Positions 45,551 to 57,900 of a DNA stretch of 64,000 bases are shown here, one piece after another. The position numbers and the translations under genes were made by a program. How positions within the stretch are numbered: the stretch's first letter is position 1; every line of letters begins with the position of its first letter. Under the pieces are notes generated by a model. It saw nothing but the letters and a program-made list of their open reading frames with translations, had not been told where the DNA came from and did not search any database. The stretch comes from Rhodeus uyekii (taxonomy: Eukaryota; Chordata; Actinopteri; Cypriniformes; Acheilognathidae): assembly GCA_037043235.1 (NCBI GenBank), contig JAWRVZ010000076.1, forward strand, positions 1,922,001 to 1,986,000, read 5' to 3'.

Positions 45551-48500
45551 TCAAATGAAGATCTCCACTGCTTCAGCTGCCACGTCATCCAGGCCCTTAA
45601 AAAGGTCCAAAGCAGATGCTGTTTCATGGATGTTATCTGTGAAAAACAGCAACAAATATTATCACACAATGTGACTTAATTTCTTATTTTTAATTATAAT
45701 TTCTTATTTTCGCTCTCAGACAAATAATGGGCTTTCACACTGAAGTGTGTCGTTTTTCAGTTACTTTTTCATAGTCCATATAATGCAGAAACGACTAAAA
45801 GTTGACTCACTGGGGCTGGGCTTTGTGCAGTGATCCGTTGTCTGTTTCTCTGACAGAACTGGCTCAGGTTGTGTCCGGGCTGCTACAGGAGCGAGCTTGG
45901 AATGTGACGAACCAGCTGCCCGGTCATTGAATTGACTCCTCCCTGGAAAAAATATTCATTAGAGTTAGTTACAATTTTAAGATATAATTACATTCTGCTA
46001 ATTTTGTTAATTTGAGAACCCAATGCTTAACAGTGCATACTAATGCTAATGTTAGTCAGACAATAACTTGGCTAATAGAAGTTAGTAACTTACCAGGAAA
46101 ACCTTACCAAGTAAATGCTAATTAGCAATGAACACTAATGCTAACATTAGTCAAACATTAACTTGCTAGTAAAAGATTAGCCAGTAAATACTTATTAGCA
46201 GTGAGCACTAAGTCTAATATTAATCAGACACTAATGTAACTAGTAAAAGCTAAACTTGTCACGTTAATTGCAGTGAACCATTTATTTATATTTATTTATT
46301 TAAAGGCCAGTACTGAGACACTAACCTTTTCCCTGGGCCGTGTCTGTGATCATTGAATTAGAGATAGTGATGGAGGGATCAGTAGAAGCTGGGTAGAAGT
46401 CATCTGACTCTCCCTTCTGCAGCTTCTTTTTCAGGACGCTAATCACTGTGTCCTTCTCCAGGATTTGGGTATATAGGGCACGAATCCTGACAAAATATGA
46501 AACTTAGTCCTAAATAATGCTTTCAAAAACTGAAATGTAATTTTAGATGCACTAAGGGTGATTCTCTTACCTGTTTTCTACTTCCTGGTTTCTGTGCTCA
46601 GATGATGGGAGCTCCTCAATGAAGGAATTACGGGGTGAATGGTTGATGATGGTTGTGTCTCTATGAAGTATAGAAAGAAAACAATTAGAAATTGCTTCAA
46701 AACTCAATATGCTCTTTGAATTTGACACTGAACTCCTCATTTACCTCTGAGCGGCAGCAGTGGCAGCGGCATCCATCGCAAACTCCCTCATGGTTTTCTC
46801 CTCGAGGTATTTCTGCTCCCAGCGCGTCATGTCAGCCTCCAGGGACAGAACGCGCTCTTCTTTTTCCCGCAGAAGGTCCTGCAGTGTGGACATGCTTACA
46901 TTGGATTCTGCTCCTATTGGCTGAGGCTGCCGCTGTGGGAAAAGAAAGTATGAGATTGTTGTGATGTTCCAATTTGAAGTCTCAAGCTATTCTTAGTTTT
47001 AAAGGAAGGAAACAGAAACAGCCCTGGAATACAATGCTAAATCACATCTTAACAGTTAAAAACAAAGCACCGTTTTCTCTCAGTACCTGCTGATTTCGGA
47101 GGCTCCGCAGCTCCTGCTCTAGTCGTGTCCTCAGGCGCATTTCCAAACCTTCTCTTTTCTCGCATGTTGCTTGCAGCTGAGCCAGAGCCCTCTGCAAACG
47201 CTCAACCTTTTCCACATAAGCTCTTTTCCTCTGCAGCTCCGTCCACAGCTGCTGGCTGCGTGTCTGTGTGGAGCTCAGGGTGCTTTCCAGGGCCTCATTC
47301 CTACGCTGCTGGTTCTCTGCTTCGTTTCGCAGATGCTGAACCTCCTGCTCAAGATGCGCACATTGCAGCTGCTGTTCTTCATCTGTTAGAGAACAAAAAA
47401 ATTGAGATCCATGTTTGTAAATTAAATGGATACAAGTAGGTCAGATGCTTAGAGAGTCAAAGAAATTCAATTTGTGGTCCCCACATACCAAGTTTAAGCA
47501 CGTGGGCATTATTTGGTATTAAAAAAAAGTGATGGGGACTGTGGCGGGTTTTTTCTGTGTGCATAACATAAATCATGTTACAAAATTAGTAAAACTTAAA
47601 CTAAAATTATTAAAACTGATAATATAAAAAAACCTGAAATACTATAATAGTATATAAATAATACCAAAATACGAAATATTCCACAGCCGTTGTAAGGTTT
47701 TGTATTGTATTATATTAATTATATGAAGTTTTATAATATAATTATTTCTATGTTTTAAGCAATTTCTTAAGTGGAGGTGACCTTTTGGCAAGCTTTCTAG
47801 TTGGTTGGTTCAAATGCATGAACTGATTAAATTACGGTAATGCCTCGAATGCAATGTATGTTGCATAAATGTTTTTGGTACATACTAAGCCATTATGTCC
47901 AATCAAAACAGGCATAGACATATTTGTGAGGACGTGAGAAAGAGGCTGAAGGAATGTTTATGCAGACCCTCTCCAGCACCACTCCCCATTGACTTCCTGC
48001 TCATAGCAAGAGGAATTTAATCGAAAAATCCAGAGCGTCTCATTTACGCAAGCAGTTAAGGAATGCAGAGAGAAGGAGAAGCAGCAACCCCCTCTCCCTT
48101 TGACCTATATCTCAGAGCTTCAGATTGTTCTGCTTTTTTCCCACCAGTCACTGCAAAACTCATCATCGTCCCCCACCTCTTCAGGAACAGGAACAGGAAG
48201 TGAGGCCGAGCAGAACTTTTTGTTAATTGTTAATGTATATCAAACGAGAGCATTAACAGTGCTTGGCAGTGGTTAACTGTCCCCAGGCATTCTCCCCTAC
48301 AAAGCTAAGGTCACATCTGACATTTAATCCTCTTTTCTGATAATTCAGGTGCTGTTATATTCCCGTGTTAGATTGCACTAATTGGAAACACATTCACTCT
48401 TTAAGCAAAATGACTCAACAGAAAAACAGATCTCACATTTGTAGTGCAACTCTGGATTAAGAAGCATTCAGAGCATGTGAAACAGTAATGAGGTTAAATG

Positions 48501-50513
48501 TGGATGTGTTAATGAACTCACTCTGCAAAAGGAGCTTTTCAATAACATGCTGGTTCTGGTCAGCAGCTTCAGCCTCTTTTACCGCTTGAATGTTTGAATG
48601 CTGTAGCCTTTTGATCTCAGCCATAAGCTTTTTTCTTAGTGCTTGCTCCAGAGATTCTCTTTTTGCACAGCTCTTCATCAGAGTGTCGTAGGCCTCTGAG
48701 ATCCTTTGGATCTCTTGTTCCAGCTGGTGGAAAAATAAAAAGACAATTAAATTGTAAGTCAAATGTGACCGTCAGATAATGATGGCCTTAGAATTACTCA
48801 AAATGGTTAGCAATGTTCCTGGTTATGATTAAGAGAACAGAGAAGCTGTTCAGGAGTGCCATATGGAAAGAGCAGGATGGCGTTAACCATGACTCTATCA
48901 TCCCAGGCATGTTTACACAAGGCAGTGGCCTGATGGGTAAATGCTCAATCCTGTGTAATTATCATTCTTTCAGAGTGAGCAGCAGTTTAACTGCACTGAC
49001 GTAATCTACTGGAAACACTTTTGGAATTTTGCCAAAGTGAAATGAAAAGCTATTTGATAGCTGGCATCACTCTTTTATATATAAATATATAAACATGCAT
49101 GTATCATTATTATACATTCTAAATATATGTAAATATATTATTTTCAGACAGATGTCCCATAAAAATCTGTATTAGCTTGCTCAAATGTCTCAAACTTCAT
49201 TTTGTATCCATAGCCATTTGTACTAATTTTGTATTCAGGGAAACGGTGATTTCACATATAACCTGTTGTAAACAGCCTGTGTCCTTTTATTAAATGTCTT
49301 CAGATGGGTTTCCCATTAAGATTTGTATTTACCGTATTTACAGTTTTATAGAAGCTATTTACTACACTTTTCTTTTCACAAAAATGTCAGGGACTTTTAC
49401 CTTCTGAATTCTGAGGGCCTTCTCAGTGTGTCCCTCTAGCTCCTGTCTAAGCCTCTTATTCTCGTTCATGAGCATTTCTAATTGAATGCGACTGCAAGCT
49501 GCAACCTCCCTGCCAGCAGGGGGAGATGTGGAGAGTCTATGGAAAACCTCTGGTGTTTGAAGTCTGGAAGTAGAACAAGGTAAAAAATCATCATGTTTGA
49601 TGAAAACTAAACAGTGGGATTTAGTTCATTTCAGTATGTTAGTAGAGTTAGGTAATAAACTACACCAGCATGTACCATATTGCATACTCAGCCATAGCAT
49701 CAGCCTGTTAGTCATAATGACACATCCTATAAAATACGTCAGAACTGCAGGAAGTGCATATACTGTTTTTCTAAATATGGTTAAGTGTAAATTATGCAAT
49801 TGTTCTGGTCTTTTCTACCTGTTGTGCTGGGAATTAAATGGTGGTGGTGGTGCATTGTAGCATTGTTCATTCTCCGTAGCTTGTCGTCCAGGAAGGGGGT
49901 ACTCAATATAAGGCACTTGCTTATTGTACCCAAGTCCTTGCTGGCTATATTGTAAGTGCTGGTTTGCATGATATCCACGTATCTGAGGGTAACTGGCAGA
50001 ACATGTTGCAGGCATTTTACTGTGCTCCACTGAAAATTGCACAAGCCGCTCACTCATTGACCGTGCGTGGCCTTGCTTCGGGTCCCAGCTGTCTTCTTTC
50101 TCACAGGGCATCTGGCTTGTTACACTATCCTCTAGTGAGCAGCCCCTGTGAGGTTGACCCCACTGGGAAGCCAGAAACTGAGACTGGGCCTTGGCTTGTT
50201 CATAGGTAGGAAGCTCTTCACCGTGGTGTGGGTGTGTTGAGTAGTTCTCAGAGTGTTGGTAGTCAACCTGGTGCTCCTGACCCTGGGGTTCTTGGCGAGC
50301 AGAGAGCTGAGGAGCCTGGGGCTCCTCCTGGCTGAGGCTCTCAGATGAAGACTGTGGAGAACAAACCCCTCCGCTTCCACCTCCAACACCTCCTCGTCGC
50401 AGGGCCTGCTGCTGGATGGCCAGGAGTGTGCGGGTGTCTGTGGGGTTTCCATAACGAAGCTGCTCTTGGATTAGTCTGTGCAGGACAGTGCCAGATGTTT
50501 CTTCACCTCTCAT
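45551..50513 (-). CDS. amotl2: Angiomotin-like protein 2
   Basis: Junctional scaffold that holds YAP/TAZ out of the nucleus and links cadherin complexes to actin. Nine coding exons, all GT-AG, minus strand: 50513-49819 (exon itself starts at 50553), 49563-49401, 48723-48522, 47382-47087, 46932-46745, 46660-46571, 46486-46326, 45942-45811, 45636-45551; about 670 aa against about 780 in human AMOTL2. The start MRGEETSGTVLHRLIQEQLR follows the human N-terminus. LPTYEQ at residues 101-106 is the conserved WW-domain ligand. HARSMS at 149-154 matches the LATS kinase site HxRxxS. The second PPxY motif of the family is not recognisable (VPYIEYP). Residues about 250-515 are the angiomotin coiled coil (LEQEIQRISEAYDTLM, RAYVEKVERLQRALAQLQ, MTRWEQKYLEEKTMREFAMD). 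The C-terminus VEIFI is a PDZ-ligand-like end (human EILI). AMOTL2 rather than AMOT or AMOTL1 is favoured by SSSESL...RQEPQGQEHQ. Whether it is the a or b teleost copy cannot be told. Confidence 0.93.
46020..46290 (-). repeat. Degenerate tandem repeat, about 100-bp period, amotl2 intron
   Basis: Two to three imperfect units carrying ACTAATGCTAA, GTTAGTCAGACA, ATAACTTG and AAATGCTAATTAGCA variants, in the intron between the last-but-one pair of coding exons (45943-46325). Confidence 0.6.
47383..48521. other. amotl2 intron, no gene seen
   Basis: Contains a possible short repeat fragment near 47475-47570 (GTGGTCCCCACATACC). Otherwise nothing recognised. Confidence 0.45.
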
Positions 50514-50553
50514 TTTATTTGATGAAGACTTGTACTTATGAACTGAACTGGAC

Positions 50554-51300
50554 CTAGAGGGCAAGAGAACCATTCAACCAATGATTATGACCTTTACATT
50601 CCATAGTTAATAACATTTATTTCTAGAAAGAAAATAAGCAACTCTCAAAACTTCCAGTGCTGCATTATTTTTTCATCAGTTTACAGAAAGTGGCATATTT
50701 AAGCAACAGTACCAAAATATATCTAAACAAACACTTAAAACTACACTTAAATATTTGTCATTTTTTGGTAACATCTGATTTCACTGGTTTTACTTAAATC
50801 AAATTATCTGCATTATTATGAATATTTACACCAAGGAAAATAGATACACGTTTTAGATATACTTTTTACAGTGTATTTATATTTATATTAATTTAATATA
50901 ATTATTACTTTAATATATTTATTTCCATGAGGCCTATTTATAAATACGTAGGGCTTCAAGAGGCTAAGTATAGCATGGGCTATTGGAACATAATAATACA
51001 AATGTAATATAATACGACCCAGTATAATCCAAAACAATGCAAATTCACCAACACCTGTTCAAATATTTAGCCTAAACTAGTTTTAATGGAAAAGCAGCGC
51101 ATTCTCGGGGCCTCAATGCCCAAATTTCATTATTCATATAAGACGTGCCAAACTAATTATACGTCACTAACTTTAAACGGGTTCGTCTAAGAATGGATTC
51201 GCATTAATCGGCGTCACATTAAAAGTTACATATATTCAGGTTTTCCATCGTTTAAAGGCACTGCTGAATTCGCTTTTATTGACCATTAAACAAAACTTAC
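50554..51300 (-). other. amotl2: amotl2 first intron (inferred)
   Basis: On the minus strand the interval begins GTAAGT right after GTTAGTTG and ends CCCTCTAG just before the first coding exon, so it has the form of a 747-bp intron separating a 5' UTR exon from the start-codon exon. Confidence 0.7.
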
Positions 51301-51440
51301 CAACTAACACTTTCATTCCACACAGATTCTGTTAATGGCATGTGTAATAATCCAAGTAATCCAACTAATATCTTCTGTTTGTGTTTTATCTCCTCGTTTT
51401 GTTTGTGTGCGCGCGTTTAGGTCTGGTTGGGTTATGAGCT
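51301..51440 (-). other. amotl2: Probable amotl2 5' UTR exon
   Basis: The lower boundary is fixed by a strong donor (GTAAGT on the minus strand at 51300-51295). The upper limit is a guess about 25-30 bases after a weak TATA-like TTATTTATGA at 51470-51461. Two ATGs lie in it, at 51341 (in frame with the main start through the splice) and 51316 (short overlapping upstream ORF). Confidence 0.5.
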
Positions 51441-51520
51441 GGTAGGCGCGCGCTCTGCTCTCATAAATAACTGAGAGCGCCTGGAATGATCGGAATGTGT
51501 GAGCTCAGGGATCAAAAGTG
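51441..51520 (-). promoter_or_regulatory. amotl2: amotl2 promoter with tandem TEAD-type motifs
   Basis: On the minus strand ACATTCC (51498-51492) and TCATTCC (51489-51483) lie in the same direction, with exactly three bases between the CATTCC cores, the spacing known for cooperative TEAD pairs. They stand just upstream of a weak TATA-like box and GC-rich sequence. AMOTL2 is an established YAP/TEAD target in vertebrates, so a feedback role is plausible but inferred. Confidence 0.6.
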
Positions 51521-52175
51521 AAGAGAGAGAACGAGAGAGAGAGAGAAAAAAGAGAACCATTTAATTCAGCAGATGCAGCTCCACTTTCGTCCACCGGGGC
51601 TTTCACAGCAGCTATGAGTGCTCAGGTTTTCACTGAAAGTCCAGTAATTTAAGAAAACGGCCCAGTTGTTGTGGTTGAAGAAGATCAATGGAAAAATAAA
51701 GCCATGTATGACTACAGAAAGGCTGAGCAGTGATGTCACCTTAACAGAGAAAAGGTGTCAAAAGGTGTGACCCAATATGAAAGGTATGTAGACTTGTTGA
51801 CACAAGACTACAAGTAACCTGAGCTAGAACATACTTTGTGTATTAAGGCATATCTGTTAAATATTTAGCATAGAATATTTTCAAGTACTAAATGATTTAG
51901 CTATTTTTACCTGACCTTTTCTACCTTTATGTTGCTGACCTACTGCAATTTATTTTACTCTCAAAGCACCCTTTATTTGATTAAATGGTTTCATAATTAC
52001 TGTGCGCATCTGAAAAGGAATTTTATGTGACATGAGAACCGTGACATGGTTCTTTAGTTTGTTCTTTTGTCCTATTATGTCAAGTTAATTTTATTCAGTG
52101 TCAAGAAAGGGGTCTTTTAGGGTTTTTTCTAGAGAAACTAAAAACATTACACATGACAACAACTGACACCTCAGA
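51521..52175. other. Region upstream of amotl2, GA-rich run, otherwise nothing seen
   Basis: A purine GAGAGA run lies at about 51523-51550. No coding exon recognised. Confidence 0.45.
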
Positions 52176-52179
52176 TCAG

Positions 52180-52400
52180 CATATCAGCATGATTTCTGAA
52201 GGATCATGTGACGGAAGACTGGAGTAATGATGCTTTGAACAAAGGAATACATTAGCATGCATTTTAGTATGTATTAAAAAGAAAACAGTTATTTTAAGTT
52301 GTAACAGTATTACAGTTTTTACTGTAATCAGATATATACAGCCTAGGTTAGCATATTTCAAAAACATGAAAAATTCTTAATTATTTCAAACTTTTAACCA
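52180..52400 (+). repeat. Family A repeat copy
   Basis: Contains CAGCATGATTTCTGAAGGAT, CATGTGACGGAAGACTGGAG, AAAACAGTTATTTTAAGTTG and TTATTTCAAACTTTTAACCA. Confidence 0.65.
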
Positions 52401-54239
52401 GTACTATAATAACTATCACTGTCTGAGTAGACGGAGTGACACTATTTTCCAAAAACCATCTTATCGAAGTGGATGCTGGTTGAGGAGAGACCCCTGATAC
52501 GATTGAGGAGCACTTTCATAGGTTTTATGCTATGTAAATGCCTCATTCCTTCATTTATGAACCAGCTTATGAACATAGCACAACATGGGACAGTGGACGC
52601 TTTGGCTTCTTGTTTCAGTTTATTTAATGAGTCTAAAACCAACAAGTCACCAGCAGGAAACAGGGTGGTAACACCCTACAATAACAGACAGTGATTAATC
52701 AGTCAGGTTGGACTCTTCCATGAAAGAGCACAAGACAAAGACAATGTTTAAAATAACTAGGAATATTTTTATTTCCTCCCTTGGTATAATATTGAACAAT
52801 CCAACATACACATTCAACTCTTGATTAGACTGATAACAGGGTATTTCCAGCTAAGTTTTCAGACAGTGACTCAATGGGAAACAGACATGTTTTGGACATG
52901 TAACTACTTGATTGCAGGTGTGAATGAATGAAGCAGTCACTAGCAAGTCTGTACAAATCTGTGAAAACCGAGTCTTCCTCAATATCAGTCCTGGAAGCAA
53001 ATGGAAAGACATCAAAGCACCTCTTAGCAGTGTGATCTTCCATTTGACTGCCCTCAATAAGAGAGCTCTCACTTTGTTTTTCTCCAAAAAACCCTTTGGG
53101 AGCCAAACTGGAATATCTCCATTCCTACTTCATGATATCTTAAACCTCTGAGCTATAAACTACTTTGTGGACTGTTTAGAAGAATCACAAGACTTAGAAT
53201 AGAAGACAACCGAAAGGAGAAAATGCGGAGAGAATTAACTCCGCACAACAGGGATCTGATGTGGTTGTTTGGGGTGTGCAAAGCAGGCTCTTGGTGTGGG
53301 GGACTAGAGAGGATGCTCTATTCTCTTCACAATTCTGCCTTTATTGGCCGCAAATGGCCTGGCATATTTTCATGGCACATTTGTGATTCAAGATGCGATT
53401 GAAGTATGAGCCACTGAGATAGACTACAATGGACTAAGTTGTTTACAGACCTGCACTACTCCAGGCAACGTTATCTAGATATAAGGAACAAACTTTTTTT
53501 TTTAAGTTATCAGACACCGCCAGCATTTTTGATCATTCTCACAAAAATCAGAACAGAATATCAGAACATACAATATATCAAAAGAAAGAACAGACCCTTT
53601 GTGTTCAAACTAAAACACTCTGATTTATTCTAGCTTCATTCATTCTATGGGTAAGTTTCTTAAAAAAGCAACATTTTGAGCAAAAACTGAAAAAATCTAA
53701 TTTAAAGACTACATCTAGATTACATTCAGAACAATGATCAAAACATAGATGTAGCAGATTGAGTCCATCTACACCCCTCAATAATATTTGCACAGTCCTA
53801 CAGCTTGTCCAGGGTCCACGTTTCATTCAGTAACATCAGGCAGTTTTGATTGATATGGTGTTTAATGTTGATCATTGTGTCATTTCACATATGAATATGA
53901 TCACATATGCTATCACTTGTTTTTGCTTATTCACATGTGTTTTAATCCGGAGATCTCGTTTTCAATCTCTTCTCAGTTTTGTTTTTGTTGGGGAAGCGTT
54001 TTAGACATACGATGTCTACAAAGAAAACAAGCTCTATTTAAGGAGCAGTTAATGTGTCCTCAACAGTTACAAATGCTCATAATCTGACCAAATCATCAAC
54101 CCTAGTGAAAAAACCTATACAAAAATGTATTTAAAATACATTTATCTCATTCTAAGTATACTAAAAATATACACGCATATCACTTGAGACACATAGAACA
54201 AGATGATATAAGTCCCCATTTTGAAGGCTCACCGCACTA
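52401..54239. other. Gene-free interval
   Basis: Several open frames of 60-95 codons on both strands show no family resemblance and no splice-supported context. No RNA gene recognised. Confidence 0.4.
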
Positions 54240-54963
54240 CAGTAATCCCTCGCCACTTCGCGGTTCAAGTTTCGCGGCCTCAGTGCATTGTGGATTTTTC
54301 TAAAATATTCATCGGAAAATAAAAACTAAAAAATACCGCCATATCGGCAACCGTATGGTGTGACTTCATCGTGATGCGAGAGAAACGTTTTCCCAGGATG
54401 CCAGACAAAGAGAGAAACTCTCTCAGAGGCTTTGTACACACCCACGGCACTCAGACAAGACACGTGATTGATTCCCGGCGCGAGATCGACCAATGAGAGC
54501 ACGAGTGGAGTGGGAGCCTCTTCGCCTCTCTCAGAAGCAAATGTTGACGATCCAGAGCCGATATCTGATGATGAGGTGCTTCCTAAACTGATTTAAAGGC
54601 CTCATTATACCAGTACAGTAACACCATCATCATTCATCATCACATTCATCGAACCGCACAGGTCTGTCATCGTCGTCATTACTGGAGTCAAGTCTCAAGA
54701 TACAACTGTCATTGATGAGTGTAGAGCACCATAATACGTTTCGTACAAGAGAGAGAGAATAAATGTATGATATTAAGGTTTTATAATATTAGATAAGATT
54801 TAATTAAAATATATTTAAAGTATAAATATACATATTTTAAACATTCGGGTACCTACACACATATATACGGAAATTCCTAGCGGGGGCCAATCCTACTTCG
54901 CAGATTTTCACTTATCGCGGGGGGTTCCGTTCCACATTAACCGCGATAAACAAGAGATCACTG
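54240..54963. mobile_element. Pogo/Tigger-like DNA transposon, copy 2
   Basis: A 724-bp element with left end CAGTAATCCCTCGCCACTTC and right end, on the other strand, CAGTGATCTCTTGTTTATCG, flanked by TA on both sides (54238-54239, 54964-54965). The interior is recognisably the same as 5474-6204 in inverse orientation, including the CACGTGATTG segment and the ATCATCATCATTC run. No transposase. Confidence 0.8.
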
Positions 54964-54965
54964 TA

Positions 54966-57900
54966 GTGGATATAAAGTTGCCACCACCAGCAGGTGTTCT
55001 GGGCTACCAACAGATGAAATAGAACCCATCTTCAGTTGTGTACCTATGCATCTTCAGGTGTTTCGGCCTTTTGACACAAAACACCCTCCGCATAGGTAGG
55101 CCCACCACAGGCTGATCAGACCTTGGTGTGGGTCCCTTTCATCTTGCGACACAGCTGGAGTCTTTCTTCCTCATAACACTCATACACTCATAAAGATAGT
55201 CACTTTGTACTTGGGCATTGGTATATCCTACTGAAAGAGTCACTATAAAAATCCCCACCACTAATGCAACACACAAACAAAGGCAAGCAAAGTGACGCAA
55301 ACAATGAAAAAGTTCAGGTCTGACTTTGAATGCGGCTCAACCAATCAGATTGAGGACCAGAACTAACTGTTGTGCCCATAAATATAGTATAAACATGGGA
55401 TGCACTGCATACAGACCCACTCTGGTTCTGTGGATGTGTGAGACTGAGTGGAAAAGAGAAATACATAGATATATGACATTCTCATGAAACCCGTCGGCGC
55501 TTATCCACACATAAAGAAATGTTTATACAAGTCACAGTTATGCTGCTGTACATTGTTCCCTAATATACTTTTAATACAAGGACAAAACCAAAGAACATAG
55601 TACATTTTGCCCAGGATTTGTGTAAACGTAATGGCAAAACCTTTTATTGTTGTTGGTCTTATGGTGTAATCATTTGCAGTGCGATCCTAGTATACCCTCT
55701 CACAAGTGTCATTAACCTAATCTACAACATTCCTCACCTCACCTAGTGTCTCATACAAATGTTGAAAGCCATAAACTTGGAATGAGCAGCAAAACAGTTG
55801 TGCATTCCTTGCATAGGTTCGTTTTCTTTGGAATTATGGATTGCTTCATAGAATCAAACAGGGACTCTATGGAATTGCAAAAGCAGTTTGTTGGTGCAGA
55901 ACCCCTAAATAGTTTTTCTCTGGATCAGGAGAATGCCATTTATTCATGTGAGTCCATGCTTTAAGCTGGCATGTGTGCCCCTGAGCAAATAGCTGCCCCA
56001 GCTACTGCTGATCCAGCACATAGTTCACACTCAGTGGTTTTGCCCACCAAGGTGATGGAGGACAAGAGGAAGAAGGATATATATAGACCCTAAAAGGTTT
56101 ATGGACAGTTAAGGAGAACATTTGACAAAACTAAATAAATTTAGCCCAAAACATACTGTAAAAAAAGTAAATAAAAATGTTAAATGTGGGTTTAAGTGAA
56201 CTATTGGTCAGATAAATATGTTCTTGCTTAATAAAAGTATTAATTTATATATTATTATAATATATATTACATATATGCTCCACAAAGTTAGTTACTATAG
56301 CACAATAAACATTGTGTCGTCTTTAATGATGCTTTCATGCTGATAAGACATTGGACTTTATAGATGTGTGTCTTTTGTAAGGTCATGCTTAAATCCTAGA
56401 TCGGTTTTGTTCTTTCACACATTTTAAACACCCCTTCCTTATTGCTGAGAAACTGTCAGCTGAGTGACCTTAAAACTATGTTTTGCATGTTGAAAAAGAG
56501 TCATTGTAGGCACACAGGCTATTTTTACCACTGTGAAAGAATGTTCTTATATAAAAGTCAGTGTGGGATAATACCAACATCAACTTGAAAATACATTTTG
56601 TCCTACAGATATTGCCTTTTTGAAATGAAAAACATCTGATCCACATCTCAGCTAAATATATTTTATCAGCAGGGTAGTTTGCCATCTGGTAATAATGTGA
56701 TTCCAGATTATATTGTACAAGTAAGTGGTGTCTGACTTGTTGCCAATTTATTTTTGTTTTTGTTTTTTTGTTTGATAATTTTTTTCATTTGGTTGTTTCT
56801 GTTCAAATGAGTGAAGTTATGTGAGCAAAGGCTCTGTTGTAGCCAACCTAGTTCTCTGTGTACTGTTACACTTCAGTGGATAAGAGCCACAAATACAGCC
56901 ATTTCATGCAGGCTGATATTGACTTCAGTGTGCCATTATATAAAGGAGGTTACATGGAAGTGAAGCGAAAGTCATGTTATCTTGTAACAGAGAAAATCTA
57001 AGGAAATAGACCTGAAACAATAGATCAACTATAATAGAAAAGAACTGCAATACACCCTGAAATTATTACAATACAAACTGCTTTTTCAAACTGCGTTGCT
57101 TATGCAAGGTCCTTTGAAGGTTGTGAAACATTTGCCCAATTATCACTATCAATTTGTGAACAGTGATACAACCTTAAAACACACAATTATTATTAGTAGC
57201 TTAATTTATAATATAGAGTCTTTAGAGAAATATGGATTGCTCACTCAAAACTTAAATATCTGTCAGCATTTACTCAACCTCATATTGTTCGAAAACCATT
57301 TCTTCTGTGGAAAAAAAGAAAGCTTCAAAAAGGATCCAAAAACACCAGTAAAGTATTATAAAAGTCTTTAAGAATTGCACCTATTTTCTAATGGCCTGCA
57401 CCAAGAACAATAACTATGAAGATAAGTACAACGATATTAATGTCCACACTGCTTTAAATGTCATGCTCTATACAGCAGGATGGATTCTGAATGCCTGTCA
57501 ATATTTTTATTGTTCATCAGCTGAAAACAATTGTTCTGAAAGGGATTTCAGCTGTATTGTTTCTCTGTGCCATTATAGTTATAGCTGTGCCGTGGAAAGA
57601 ATTTGCTGATATTCTTTTGCATTTAGAAGCATATATTGAAAAAAGTATGTATTCATGAATTGGATGTTTTTGTCAATAACAACTTAAAATATTGTTTGTT
57701 CCTAATGTTATCGTAATGTTATCGTATGTAGAAGGTGTAATAAATACGTATTTTTACAGTGCTTTTCTGTCAGTTGGTTCTTGACGGCCATCTTTCCTTG
57801 ATGGATATTCCTTGTTTTTTGCGACACAGAAAAAAATATTTTTTAGAACAATAGGAAAGTAAATAAATTAATCTTTCGTTTTTGTGTGAGCTATGCTTTT

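Noticed and set aside
50514..50573. Extending the amotl2 start exon upstream to an ATG in continuous genomic sequence
   Set aside because: Bases above 50553 are intronic (CCCTCTAG acceptor on the minus strand), so that ATG is not in the mRNA.
52825..53106. 93-codon minus-strand open frame upstream of amotl2
   Set aside because: No family resemblance, and other frames over the same bases are also open, so chance is likely.
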